Assembly (NCBI GenBank): GCA_947095585.1
Contig: OX352761.1
Span: 35,493,777 to 35,557,776, forward strand
Direction: 5' to 3'
Length of the DNA stretch: 64,000 nucleotides
From: Nephrocerus scutellatus
Taxonomy: Eukaryota; Arthropoda; Insecta; Diptera; Pipunculidae
Below, in pieces: positions 33,285 through 45,025 of the stretch. The stretch's first letter is position 1; each line of letters starts with the position of its first letter. Below the pieces are notes generated by a model that saw only the letters and a program-made list of their open reading frames with translations, made no database searches and was not told the DNA's origin. Both the position numbers and the translations under genes were made by a program.

Positions 33285-33727
33285 TTTTATTATTTTATTA
33301 TTTTATTATTTTATTATTTTATTATTTTATTATTTTATTATTTTATTATTTTATTATTTTATTATTTTATTATTTTATTATTTTATTATTTTATTATTTT
33401 ATTATTTTATTATTTTATTATTTTATTATTTTATTATTTTATTATTTTATTATTTTATTATTTTATTATTTTATTATTTTATTATTTTATTATTTTATTA
33501 TTTTATTATTTTATTATTTTATTATTTTATTATTTTATTATTTTATTATTTTATTATTTTATTATTTTATTATTTTATTATTTTATTATTTTATTATTTT
33601 ATTATTTTATTATTTTATTATTTTATTATTTTATTATTTTATTATTTTATTATTTTATTATTTTATTATTTTATTATTTTATTATTTTATTATTTTATTA
33701 ATTTATTATTTTATTATTTTATTATTT
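33285..33727 (+). repeat. (ATTATTTT)n minisatellite, about 55 copies
   Basis: An almost perfect 8-bp repeat. Because 8 is not a multiple of 3, all frames stay open and give long spurious Ile/Leu/Phe/Tyr proteins. One interruption (AATTTATT) occurs near 33700. Confidence 0.97.
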
Positions 33728-34690
33728 TCTATCTTCTATCTTCTTTCTTCTATTCTTCTATCTTCATTTATCCTCTATCTTCTGTCTTCTATCTTCCATC
33801 TTCCATCTTCTATCTTCCATCTTCTATCATCTATCCTCTATCTTCTATCTTCCATCTTCCATCTTCCATCTTCCACCTTCCATCTTCTATCCTCTATCTT
33901 CTATCTTCCATCTTCCATCTTCCATCTTCCATCTTCCATCTTCCATCTTCCATCTTCCATCTTCCATCTTCCATCTTCCATCTTCCATCTTCCATCTTCC
34001 ATCTTCCATCTTCCATCTTCCATCTTCCATCTTCCATCTTCCATCTTCCATCTTCCATCTTCCATCTTCCATCTTCCATCTTCCATCTTCCATCTTCCAT
34101 CTTCCATCTTCCATCTTCCATCTTCCATCTTCCATCTTCCATCTTCTATCTTCCATCTTCCATCATCCTTCCTCTATCTTCTGTCTTCCATCTTCTATCC
34201 TCTATCTTCTGTCTTCTATCCTCTATCCGCTATCTTTTATCTTCCATCTTCTATCTTCCATCTTCCATCTTCCATCTTCCATCTTCCATCTTCTATCTTC
34301 TATCTTCTATCTTCTATCTTCTATCTTCTATCTTCTATCTTCTATCTTCTATCTTCTATCTTCTATCTTCTATCTTCTATCTTCTATCTTCAATCTTCAA
34401 TCTTCTATCTTCTATCTTCTATCTTCTATCTTCTATTTTCTATCTTCTATCTTCTATCTTCTATCTTCTATCTTCTATCTTCTACCTTCTATCTTCCATC
34501 TTCCATCTTCTACCTTCTATCTTCTATCTTCTATCCTCTATCTTCTATCTTCTATCTTCCATCTTCCATCTTCCATCCTCTATCATCTATCTTCTATCCT
34601 CTATCTTCTATCTTCTATCCTCTATCCTCTTTCTTCTATCTTCCATCTTCCATCTTATATCTTCTATTTTTCTTTTCTAATCTTTTTTCT
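33728..34690 (+). repeat. (CTTCCAT/CTTCTAT)n minisatellite
   Basis: A 7-bp repeat of about 135 copies with variants sorted into blocks: mixed at 33728-33900, mostly CTTCCAT at 33905-34145, mixed at 34150-34290, mostly CTTCTAT at 34290-34490, then mixed. It is strongly pyrimidine-rich on + and fully non-coding. Open frames on either strand are artefacts of the 7-bp period. Confidence 0.97.
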
Positions 34691-34699
34691 TTTATTTTC

Positions 34700-34965
34700 T
34701 AATCACATTGTTTTAAATGTTTCTAAAAATAGGGTTTCGTATAACGAACATTTTGGGTACGCATCTATGTATTTTTAATACAAACTTATACTAATATGAA
34801 TCTCGTTTTACGAATATTTTGAATCTCTGGAACGTATCTATTTATTTTCAATAGAATGCCATACTAATATTGGGCTCGCTATACGAATTTCGACATACGT
34901 ACAACTTTCACAGAACGTATTCTGTTCGTAAATCGGGGGATTACTGTATATCTTTTTGGCAAGGC
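34700..34965. repeat. Remnant with pogo/Tigger-like end
   Basis: Two diverged subrepeats share TTTACGAA/ATACGAA, ATCTAT.TATTTT.AATA and TACTAATAT. The right end AATCGGGGGATTACTG reads on the minus strand as CAGTAATCCCCCGATT, like pogo/Tigger terminal repeats. No partner end was found. Confidence 0.35.
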
Positions 34966-35425
34966 GAAGCCAACGTGCCCGGTATGTGAACTTTATAGTC
35001 AGGTGTAAGCGCGGACTTATTGTTGCATATTATAATCGGTTTGTGTAAATGCTAATTTTTTTCAAACAACGTACTATCTTGTAAGACGATTAGTTTGTTC
35101 GACAGACGGTATTTTGCTATATAACGATTGAATAAAAAACATTTTGTAATATAAATTTTTTAATCATGAGCATGACTATAAATAGCGAACGAAATAGAAA
35201 TATTACAAGCAAATGAGAAGAAGTGAATAAAACTACATTTCATTGTCTTATCAGAAGAAACAGCTAAGATAGTATACCTTCAAAATTAGACAATAGGCAG
35301 TCATCCCTTTCGAATTTACTAATTGACAAAAAAAAACTTCACAATCAAGAATATTTTTTTCGCTGAAAGAAAAAGTTTCGTGAAAAATTTCCGCAAATAA
35401 AATTAGTTATTTATAATAGTTTGAA
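34966..35425 (+). other. 5' flank and leader of Ubc6
   Basis: AT-rich sequence without recognisable repeats, ending TTTGAA just before the ATG at 35426. It probably contains the promoter and 5' UTR. No TATA box is clear and I do not assign a start site. Confidence 0.4.
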
Positions 35426-37829
35426 ATGTCTACGCCCGCACGAAGACGTCTAATGAGAGATTTTAAAAGGTACGATTAAAATTTATAAATATATACTGGC
35501 CATGAAATATAATCGAATCTTGCACAAAGTTTTCCCGATACTTCGCATTCTCTGTACTCTGTTATAACAATTTTGATGGTGACGATAGACGAAATACGGC
35601 CACATTGATTATGATATTGTTTATTGTAACACATCAAATACCAAACAAAATAACGCCAGTTTTACGATGTTGTTTGTTCTTTGATTTGCTAAAAATAATA
35701 AATTGGTCAATATTTAGCATTTGACTAGGCTGCAGACAGATAGACAAGAAAGACGGATTATACAGGCCATCAGAAATTTGGGATTTTAGCTTTCCTCGAG
35801 TGGCTATTGCAGTTTTTTCAATCAATGAAGGTCCAATTATACAAATGGATACACACGTAATACAATTATGGTAGTGTGTATGCGTTTACCTAAATTTTTG
35901 AATGTTGGTTATTATTCCATATGTTTAGTTTAAGTATACATCCTTTTCAGACAACAGTACTAATAGAAGCTGTTTGCAAAGCAGTAAACAAAAATATTTT
36001 TAATGTAACAAATTAATAAATTTTGTTGTGACCGGATCAGTTCTTTTTCAGTTCATAATCATTCGGGATCATGCTATATTTTGGTAGTGTGTTATGATTA
36101 TTCGCATTTCCGATTCTGGTTTTCAAATAGGGAATAGAGTTAACAATAACGTTATTATATAAGCTTTTTGAGTTGAAAAATGTCCACTAATCTAAAACTT
36201 TACTGAAGGCATTTTAAACATTAATGTAGGTAGAAAGTGCAACTGCATGGCTTTTTGAGAACGGTTGGTAATAATTTAAACTTATGAACAAAGTTTTTTT
36301 GTTTTTGCCTTAAAAATATTTCCAATTTTAAACCAACAACATAATTATATAGAAAATTTTGTTAAGTTAAAATATGTTATGTGCAAACATTTGAAATTGA
36401 TTAAAAGATACAAGTAAAATTTGTAAGGGTTATTAAATTAATAAAAATATTTAGTGCGGCAGTCCGTTGTGGTCCAAGGCCAAGGTCCAAGTTTCTAACG
36501 ACCATTGGTGTTGTGCTTGTTATATTTTTGTGCGCAAACAGAAGGGATCTACCATTTAAAACCGTACCCCAAAGCCGAATTGAAAAGCTTTCCGAGACAG
36601 TTATAACTCTGATGTTTGCCAGACATTGGTGAGAGGTGGGACCTTGAGAAAGATCTAGGATTCTATGGATTCGATGGTTAAAAATTTAAGTATTTTGTAC
36701 CTTTTTAAATCGAAGATATTAAAATCCATGGTGGTTTTTTAAGACAATGATCAAATTAGTACTTATCTATATTATATATACATATATGCGGATAGGTTGC
36801 GTGATTAGCAAAAATTACTTCAAACTCTGTTCGATAGAAAACAAAAACAGTGATCAAGTAACAGAACAAGTAAGGCCGATTTAGAAAAAAACAACCCATA
36901 AAAATTAAAATTTTTCATGTAAATTCTCTAATAGGAGATGGGTATGTGTTAAAATTTAAAAAAAAACGGGGTAATTTTTAAAAAATTTACCTGGCCACCA
37001 CACGGGTCTCAGGGCCCGATCACTCCAACAAACTTACAAAAAGTTTTGTCCATCAGTGTTTAAAATTTGAAGAAAATCGAGCTAATTTTTAAAAAATTAG
37101 CGACAGATGACCGACATCCGTGCCACGGGCAAGTGAAGTTAATATAGAGAATTTAATAAAATAACAAGGTCTACAAGCGCTTTTTGCGGTAGGATTTATT
37201 GTACACTACAGCAGTCAAGTATGGCTGTGTAGTTTTAACTAAACTCATCCTGATGAATATAAATCTTTTAGAAACAATATTGTCTAATTTAATTGCAAAT
37301 TAACATACAATAAAAAAAATAATTTTATTTCCTAATTTAGACTTCAAGAGGATCCTCCAACTGGAGTTTCTGGAGCCCCAACAGATAATAATATTATGAT
37401 CTGGAATGCTGTGATTTTCGGCCCTCATGATACCCCTTTCGAAGATGGCACATTTAAATTAACAATAGAATTTACAGAGGAATATCCCAACAAACCGCCA
37501 ACTGTGCGATTTGTATCGAAAGTATTTCATCCAAATGTTTACGCCGATGGCGGAATTTGTTTGGATATTTTACAAAACAGATGGAGTCCCACATATGATG
37601 TCTCTGCAATTTTGACATCTATACAGGTAAAATACTTTCGTCTCTTTTTATATGCAAAAGCTTTACACTGATTGTATTGTAAAATATTTCATTTTATTTC
37701 CAGTCTTTATTGAGTGATCCTAATCCAAATTCGCCAGCTAACTCCACAGCTGCTCAACTATATAAGGAGAACCGTCGTGAATACGAAAAACGAGTGAAAG
37801 CTTGTGTGGAACAAAGTTTTATCGATTAG
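35426..37829 (+). CDS. Ubc6: Ubiquitin-conjugating enzyme E2, Rad6/UBE2A orthologue
   Basis: Three exons (35426-35469, 37341-37626, 37704-37829) join to 456 nt, 151 codons plus stop, the length of Drosophila Ubc6/UbcD6. It starts [15 protein letters not shown] and has the E2 fold with [20 protein letters not shown] and the active-site Cys88 (codon 37558-37560), then WSPTYDV. Splice sites are GT...AG: intron 1 1871 bp (phase 2), intron 2 77 bp (phase 0). The family takes ubiquitin from E1 and, with Bre1-type E3s, monoubiquitinates histone H2B; with Rad18 it modifies PCNA in damage bypass. It is the only intact host gene seen. AATAAA occurs at 37931 and 37975. The frame has no defects. Confidence 0.98.
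35470..37340 (+). other. Ubc6 intron 1 with dispersed-repeat insertion
   Basis: The donor is GTACGA and the acceptor TTTAG. The intron is AT-rich and holds one diverged dispersed-repeat copy at 36890-37165 (GATCACTCC, TTTTGTCCATCAG, AGTTAATATAGAGAATT). No other coding sequence is recognised. The small frame on the other strand (35634-35825) is chance. Confidence 0.85.
36890..37165 (+). repeat. Dispersed repeat copy inside Ubc6 intron 1
   Basis: It shares CAACCCATAAAAATTAAAAT, GGGCCCGATCACT and CAAGTGAAGTTAATATAGAG with the 3.6-kb units (19225, 19887 and 20156). It lies about 175 bp before the exon 2 acceptor. Confidence 0.75.
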
Positions 37830-38985
37830 CCATCCGCCACATTTTATTAACTCCTTGCTATCGTTGTTGATTTTTGGAAATGCCGATAAACAAAAACAAC
37901 AACACATGCGGTTTATAGATAAAAAATTTTAATAAAATTTAAATTAAAATAAAAAGAAGGATTAAAATAGTAACAATAAAATGCAGTAAATAATACAATG
38001 GAAAATGTATATGTACCTTTGTGATTCCTGTGTATGTGTACCGTTAGAGAGAACAATATGAAAGGAACAATTTTTTTTTTGATAATTTACATTAAGCATT
38101 AAACAATACATATACCATTACTACCATTCAGAAAACGGTTTTCCCATCTAAAGAACGAAGACATACTTGGCAGATTGAAGAAGAAAAGAAACGACGACAA
38201 ATTACACTTATTCAAATTAAAACACATTCTCATATAGTAGAAAGAAAACACAAAATAATTAGATGCAATATATGCCAACCAACCTTTTACTGAAAAAGAG
38301 ATGATGTTGCTATATTATTACAATTTGTCTACATTGTGTAGCATCACAGCGAACATGATAAAATTAAAATAATAATATTACAAGAACAGCACATAAGTTT
38401 TCTATACAATAGGAAGTTGTCCTATGAGTTTTTATTTGTCCCTCTTTTTCTATTTTTAATCAAAAGTTTTTCACACCATATCTGTTGAGATTTGTATTAA
38501 ATACGTATTTATTACCTATTCAAACTTGAAATTTGATGGAATAAAAATGTTTAAATTATTTAAAAAAAGCATTCACAAGATGAAACTTCTCACAGGGGTT
38601 TCAAGTTTTCGTTTGTTTTCCAAACAACCTCAAAAAGTAAATATTTTATCAAAAATTAATGTAGAGCGTTTGTCTATTCAAAACATCTTAGATTTATAAC
38701 AATAATATTTCTTTTTTCAAATTTAAATTACAAAAATTCCTTGAATTTTGTCAAACAAATAAATTAAGTAAAATATTGATCATAAATGTAATTAAATATT
38801 ATTGTAATAAGAAATATAACATATTATTCTACATGTTTTTAACTTATTGACACCAATGCATGACGTCAAGGCGTTTCACATGAACTTGAAAGCCAAAATC
38901 AAAAAACTCTTAAATTTAACTGGTTATATCTTCATTGAGGATGACCATAAAAGCTGCTATTTATAATTAATTATTATCACCACTT
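37830..38985 (+). other. Ubc6 3' UTR and AT-rich downstream region
   Basis: Contains polyadenylation hexamers at 37931 and 37975 and long A/T stretches. No repeat family or gene was recognised up to the RTE fragment at 38990. Confidence 0.5.
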
Positions 38986-38989
38986 CTGT

Positions 38990-40245
38990 CGAGTACAACC
39001 AGTCGTAACCAGATAGAACGCCGCCACAATCCGAACCTGATAGCGGTACTAACGTACCGAGAACTCAAAGTCGACTTGAAATACTATCACCACGAAAGAC
39101 TACATCCGTGAACCAGGTTGAAGTCCGCTTGGCTGCCCTTCGCAATGAGGAGACCACAAAAAACTGGTCGATCGATAGGATTGTCAGTACTGCTGACTCC
39201 ATGATAATTTAATTTGATAAACCTAATTGAACCTAAGAACCCCAGCGTAGTTGATTAAATCTGGGGCCCCCACTTCACCAAGCAATGCATGAACTATTAG
39301 CGAAAGTATCTGAGGAAGAAACGACGCCAGAATACTGTTAGAGGCATTCTGTGTCCCTAAATGTAAGGTACTAACGTACCGAGAAGTCAAAGTCGACTTG
39401 AAATACTATCAGCACGAAAGACTACATCCGTGAACCAGGTTGAAGTCCGCTCGGCTGCCCTTCGCAATGAGGAGACCACAAAAAACTGTGGTCGATCGAT
39501 AGGATTGATGGAAGAAACGACGCCAGAATACTGTTAGAGGCATTCTGTGTCCCTAAACGTAAGAGAAGAGATATCACAACGTGCAGCAATTATCGTGGGA
39601 TAACGTAAGTACCGCGTATACGATTTTCTCGTGATGACCATGACCAATGTTATAAACAAAGTATAGATATTTGGAACACTATCAAGCTCATTACACATCT
39701 ATAGCTACATCCGACAAGGGATGGACTGGTCTGTTTCCTCTTTAATCTGGCGGTGGAGAAAGAGATATACATCCAGATCAATTCCAATGTTTATGCAGAT
39801 GAAATTTACATCGTCGAAAGAAACTTAAGAGCTTTAAAAGTAGAATTCAGCCAGATCGATCTCTCGGCATGAAATCTAGGGCCATATCATGATATCGGAC
39901 GCGAAACAATCTACAGGATATCGCGAATTTGGAATCACCAAACACGATACCTTTCCGCCATCTATTTCGATATCGAGAAAATATATCGGGTCTATTGTAG
40001 CTGCCGATAACAGCAAGGAAACAGAAATAGGCACTCGGTAACTTAAAGCCAACAAAGCTGATAGTTTATACGACAATGGTATGACAGTGCTTACAAATGA
40101 ATCCGAGACTTGCATGTTTAGCAAAAAGCCGGAAAATTGTTGGCCCGTATGTAAGGAGAAACTGTTTCGGATACTCTAAATTCTATAATGGTCAGATCTA
40201 CGAGTGTTACTGCGATTTATGGGGCACAACAGAAAGGTCGGCCAA
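38990..40245 (+). pseudogene. RTE-clade retrotransposon fragment with internal duplication
   Basis: Readable parts are FCVPKRKRRDITTCSNYRGI (39545-39605), GLVCFLFNLAVEKEI (39730-39765), YADEIYIVERNLRALK (39790-39840), GSIVAADNSKETEIGT (39985-40035) and KIVGPVCKEKLFRIL (40130-40175). These are the RT to post-RT regions of an RTE element, related to the copy at 56330-57000. A block of about 130 bp (GGTACTAACGTACCGAGAA...) occurs at 39054 and again at 39367, and a 55-bp block (GAAACGACGCCAGAATAC...) at 39312 and 39510. The RT palm is largely missing. Confidence 0.75.
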
Positions 40246-40249
40246 ACGG

Positions 40250-40447
40250 TTCAGACATACTTCTTCGAATTTTAATATGGAATTCAGGTGCGTGAAATGC
40301 CAGAATTCACATGAACCGAGCAAGTGCTTAGTTCAAAAAGATACAGGCAAGGAGCAGCTGTTCTGTGTGCTATGCGGCAAAGCTGGGCATCCAGCATCCT
40401 GGCGTGGCTGTGAGGTTTACAGAAATCTTGCTGAACGCTTACAATAA
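40250..40447 (+). pseudogene. Jockey ORF1 C-terminus, zinc-knuckle region
   Basis: CVKCQNSHEPSKC and CVLCGKAGHPASWRGC are the characteristic second and third knuckles of Jockey-type ORF1 proteins. The first knuckle is degraded (RFRHTSSNF, with Cys lost). The frame ends at 40447. ORF1 proteins bind the element RNA. Confidence 0.85.
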
Positions 40448-40492
40448 AAAAAAGGGCAGCACAACAGAAGGCTACCTAAAAAACAGCTAACA

Positions 40493-41450
40493 TTGAAAAT
40501 TACGTTCAGAAAGGTTTTTCGTTCGCCGAAGTGGCCATCCATTATCTCCGTTGCTAGACGTAGCGACATTCTAAATTTTGTGACAGATCATAGTCTTGAC
40601 ATCCTTCTCTTATCAGAGGCAAAGCTTAACGCTAAACATAAGCTAGAGTTTAAAGACTACTTTATACGAAATGACAGCAAAAACCCGATTCGAGGTGGTG
40701 GAACAGCTGTGCTGATTAGAAAACCACTAATGTCGAGTTTTTTTTTGTTTTGGCAATCTGCGGTCGAGCGTAGATTTTTTCTCGAAAAAACGAACACGAA
40801 AGCCGGGAATCTTTTGTTTACATTGTTTAGTTGCATGTGTTGTTGTTGCAGTTAATGAAAAGAGTGGTAAATCTCCCAAAATATCAAGACCTGTTTGAGG
40901 GGAAATCAAATCTATCGTAGATTGGTTTTTTGGAATAAACGAACAACTTGACATGCAAAAAAGCATTCTACGGCAGATTTTTTAAAAAAAAAACTCGAAA
41001 TAAGTTTCGAAAAAGTATATAAAGGTGATATTGCTTGTTTTAATTGCCTAGAGACGACTATTATTTCGCTGCCACTTAGAAATAATAGTCGAAATTCGAA
41101 ACACTAGGATTAGATGGTTTAAATAATTATTTCATTCTAGCGGGAGAACATCAGAGTTGGTTAGATTCAACAGCGAACGGGAGAGGCGGCTTTCTTAGGC
41201 TTTTTGTTTTGATAACCAAATCAGATATAAATTGCAACTGTACAGCCCGGTTACGCGAGTTATCCTTCCGGGAATTCAAATCTTGATTTGTGTATTGCAG
41301 ATGCGCGACTGTAAATAGAAACGGTTCACGACAATAAGATCCTGCTGTTGCTGTATGACAGCGACCACAATGCGATATTAATAGTAGCTTCGTTTGCTGA
41401 AGAATCCTTATTTGCCCTCGCAAATCAACCAGGAATTCCTAAATTAAATT
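40493..41450 (+). pseudogene. Jockey ORF2, AP endonuclease region, interrupted
   Basis: The frame 40493-40735 has LDILLLSEAKLN (endonuclease Glu motif) and GGGTAVLIRKPL. After the insert at 40736-40995 the reading resumes with ETTIISLPLRN at about 41050. The later catalytic motifs are only traces among stops. Confidence 0.75.
40736..40995. mobile_element. Small terminal-inverted-repeat element in Jockey endonuclease
   Basis: The left end CGAGTTTTTTTTTTGTTTTG with AATCTGCGG and GTAGATT matches in inverse the right end AATCTACCG-type/CGGCAGATTTTTT and AAAAAAAAACTCG. It interrupts the endonuclease reading between RKPLMSS and the resumed frame. About 260 bp, non-coding. Confidence 0.65.
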
Positions 41451-43922
41451 TTAGGAAAACCAACTGGAACAAGTTCGAAAAACGGGCCAAAAGAGAATGC
41501 AGAGATAGTTTAGATCTCTGATCTGATCTGAAGTTCCTAACAACAGGAATATGACGAACGAAGAATGCGATCTTTGCATAAAAAGACTGAATTCGGGAAT
41601 TTTGACCAGTATTGATTCGACAGTCCCGAAAATCAAAAGCAAAAATTCTACGGAGTGTTATCTAAACCGTGAAATACGAACTCTTCAAAGACACGGATCA
41701 CGCAGATTAACAGAATACGACGGCAGTTTCTTGATGTATCGAGCAATAACGAATTAATAAGGCTGAAATCCCTCTTGATAAATGTTAAAAGCCTTTTGGA
41801 ACAGCAATTCCGAAACAGCGTCAACAATTATTGGAGGCATCGGGCTGAAAATATAATAAAGGCAGATTCGGGGACGATGTTTCCTAAAATGAATCGATAT
41901 TTTAAGCCTCATAAGCTGTCCCGGAGTTAAAGATTCCTACAGCATCAGAGTATCTCATCTCCTAAGCTGGGATTGATAGCCGAACGACACCAATCATTAA
42001 CAACAACTTTGTTGTTGGAGACGCTGTTGAGAAGCTCAGTCTTAATGGATTGTACTTTGAAACGGTCCACCAAATAGGGACTCGCTGATGAGTTAGTGAG
42101 CGAATAATTAGGAAGATTCCGTAATCAGAATAATTATTCGGAAACTGTGGAAACTTTCTCTGACGACCTTAAATCTGACGAACTGACTGAAGAACAGACA
42201 AATGATCACTTTACGACGCTGACTGAACTGACCGTAATTTTCAAAAAACAACAATAAACCATCGGCAGGTTTAGATAACATCCCAAATATAGTGTTGAAA
42301 CATCTACCAATCGAAGTTATACGGCAATACTGCGTAATTTTAAATAACTTGCTTAATAATAACTTCTTCCCAAACTGTTGGAAAGTATTGAAGGTTTTTC
42401 CAATAATAAAGAAAAACTGATCCGACAAATTACAGGCCTATCAGTCTCATGCCTAACATTGGGAAAGTACTTGAAGTGGTTATTAGTAAGTCAATTTTGA
42501 CCGCGTGCGAAACAAGTGAGATAATTTCGCTGAACCAATTTGTGTTCAAGCGAAACCACTCGACAGTGCACGCTGTGACCAAATTGATTTTAGATGTCAA
42601 CTGGCATCTGAATGATAAGAGGAATACGGCTGCCTGCCTAGTAGATATCGAAAAAGCCTTTGACACGGTTTGAACCGATGCGCTTATTTATAAAATTATT
42701 AGATATGAGTTCCCACATCATTTAGTTAAAATGATTATATCAATGATAGCTGTATTTTATTTGGAATATGAATCCGAATTCGAATGTCACAACCAGCCAA
42801 AACCAGCAAAACAGCAGGTTTTCTTATTCCAAAGAGGATATAGATAGTGCAATTGTTGTTATAATTCCTTATTCCTCGGCAAATAAAATACAGCTCATAT
42901 ACGGGAAGATATTTGTGGTAACAGATAAAGAAAATACGACAAGTAAAATATTCAATATCGCTAACGGTATGCCACAGGGTACAGTAACGGCAGCAATCCT
43001 GTTCAACATATATATTTCTGAAGTACGAAACATGGAAACTTAAGATAAGCTATTCAAAATGCGAAGTTATACTGTTTCGCCCACCTCTCAGGCGAGGAAA
43101 TCACGATCTGCGAAATAATTGGAAAAAACTTCGGATAATAGGTGCACATGGTGTTCAGGTCCCATCGAAGAATATCGTGCGCTATTTGGGTGTTCATCTG
43201 GACAAATTTCTTTACTACAATGAACATGTAAATATCGCTTTGGAAAGCAATGGCGGCATTTATGTCGCTAAAAAAGCTTTTCATTTCACGATACCTGAGG
43301 AGTGACGTGATGAGTGAAGATTGTTTGCTACCAGGCATTCATTCGACCAATTATTACGTACGTGTGTCCAATATGGTGGAACATCAGTCCATCATATATG
43401 GAAAAACTTCGTGTCTTTGAGAGGAAATGCCTTCGAGCATGTATGCATATGTACAGAAGCGAACATTCTGAGTACAGGCATTATGTGTCAAACAAAAAAC
43501 TCCTGAATGCTTCCGGAGTGTTAAGAATTGACAATGTCATTCTTAACCTTACTAGGAATCATTTCGCTCGGTCAGCCTCTATTGAAAATTACTTAATCTC
43601 GGGAGCATTTTATCCTAATCCTGGGTACTTTAGGAATACATTGGAGAGTGGATTCATACCACCTGAGACATTTCTGTATCTGGACGCACTGGGCCTCTTG
43701 TCAGATTCATGCAACGTTCCTATAATATACCATGTTGCTAGAAGGACCACTGACAAAAGAATTCCGCATGCCTTGTTGTCCAATGAGGCTGAAAATGATA
43801 CCTGGAGATACTGTCGAAGCGTGCCTGAAAAAGACCTAGCAGACAACAGGCACTTAGATGAAAGAAAATACGGTGGCTTGACTGGAGTGTGGCCGAAATT
43901 TAACCCTAACCGCTACCTGTAG
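41451..43922 (+). pseudogene. Jockey ORF2, reverse transcriptase and C-terminus
   Basis: The frame 42449-42673 has NQFVFKRNHSTVHAVTKL and CLVDIEKAFDTV (RT motifs; the usual stem is YRPISLMPNIGKV, coded just before). After a MITE (42750-42897), NGMPQGTVTAAILFNIYI follows (42959-43012). The frame then fails where the FADD-type box should be. 43314-43922 has AFIRPIITYVCPIWW and FERKCLRACM, typical of the region after RT, and it ends in a normal stop. Confidence 0.88.
42750..42897 (+). mobile_element. AATTCGAATGTC MITE, copy 6, inside Jockey RT
   Basis: A complete copy with ends AGCTGTATTTTATTTGGAAT and CAAATAAAATACAGCT. It splits the RT reading between KMIISM and YGKIFVVTDK, so it inserted into an existing Jockey copy. 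Confidence 0.92.
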
Positions 43923-44256
43923 TTTAGGATTTAGTTTTTAAGTCTATTTAAGTATTTTAATTAGTTTTAAGTAGTTTAAGTTTTTTTTTCTTTTTTATCT
44001 TATAAAATATGGCGGAAGAATTTTTACCAAATTTTTGTTCTTTGTAATTTCAATATAATAAATAATTTAAAAAGAAATAAATTAAAAAAAATTTTAAATC
44101 TACCAATTAAAATAATAAATATTGGAAGTAGTGTTAGCCCTCGTAGGTAAATTTACTAGTTTTAATTAAAATAGTCAGTAAGTTTTTTATTTATTAAAAA
44201 CAATAGTACATAAGATTTCTAAAAATTAAATATATGGATTTAAAAAAAAAAAAAAA

Positions 44257-44420
44257 GGTCGGCCAAGGGTACGCTGGAAGGATGGTGTAGACCAGGACGA
44301 TTAAACTTCAGGGATGTCAAATTGGATGACGTCGTCACGAATCGGGACCGATGGAGATTTTTTTCTGGGTGCCATGACAGGACCCCCTCCAGTTGTAGAG
44401 CCGATTATGATGATGTTTAT
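44257..44420 (+). pseudogene. RTE 3'-end fragment
   Basis: The reading GRPRVRWKDGVDQD and NWMTS, then a run of ATGATG at the end, is the extreme C-terminus and tail of an RTE element. The same region occurs on the minus strand at 56330-56560 (GRPSLRWKDGVDQDAQSLG). It lies directly after the Jockey poly(A). Confidence 0.8.
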
Positions 44421-44849
44421 TATCCCGTAGATTTTGGTTCGATTTAATGAATCCGCTATCCACAATGATGTTACTTTGAATTATTTTATCTATTACTTCT
44501 AACTTATTGATCGCCTTTGCGAAAACATAACGAACAGAAATCTGGTGCCGATTAGTATATGGCAAAGTAAAATATTAAGGCGCTAGGAAAATTTTTGGCA
44601 TTAGTATCCTTGTTCCGGAGAAGTTTAGTTCTGATAATGATCTCCGCGAATACCTTGTTTTCAGAAAATCGTTTTACAAGCATAAAATACGATACGATGA
44701 AATTGGGGTTTGTGCAAGCCACTTTCACCGCATGGACATATTGTACCCCCTTATTCTTTGATCATAGGTGTTAGCTTTTAATAAACTGAACTATTCCTCT
44801 GGTTGTGCAGATATTCCTTTATGATAAATTTCCCATGGTTTCACTCTTT
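44421..44849. other. No recognised feature
   Basis: AT-rich with short frames only. A + frame near 44580-44770 gives 50 or so codons (VPEKFSSDNDLREYL...) without a recognisable domain. I do not call a gene. Confidence 0.4.
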
Positions 44850-45025
44850 TTAAATTCTCTATATTAACTTCGCGTGCCCGTGGCTGGCTGGCGGACTGGC
44901 ACACCAAATCTTATAATCAATTTTTAACCCACTTCCTAAAGTCCGATTTTTTTTCCCCCATGACAACACTATTAATTTGGGGCCCCTCGGGCCTCGGATT
45001 GGGGAGACTCCCATACAAATATTTT
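44850..45025 (-). repeat. Dispersed repeat copy, inverted
   Basis: The complement reads GGGGCCCC..., ATGACAACACT inverse and CAGTCCGCCAGCCAGCCAC, matching the tail order at 20040-20160. It directly abuts the 3' end of the minus-strand Jockey element. Confidence 0.7.

Larger units (their letters stand above)
40245..44256 (+). mobile_element. Jockey-clade non-LTR element, 5'-truncated and decayed
   Basis: Contains an ORF1 C-terminus with zinc knuckles, AP endonuclease, RT and C-terminal region, a 3' UTR of about 320 bp and a poly(A) run at 44240-44256. It is interrupted by two small inverted-repeat elements, at 40736-40995 and 42750-42897. Frameshifts and stops occur throughout the endonuclease and RT. 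The 5' junction with the RTE fragment is placed at about 40245, where the zinc-knuckle reading begins. Confidence 0.85.

Noticed and set aside
33200..34702. Two 470-500-codon plus-strand frames, with 75-89-codon minus-strand MEDGRWK-type frames on the other side
   Set aside because: They are products of the 8-bp and 7-bp minisatellites, whose periods keep frames open; no non-repeat protein content.
35634..35825. 63-codon minus frame in Ubc6 intron 1
   Set aside because: AT-rich intron sequence, no motif, no start context.
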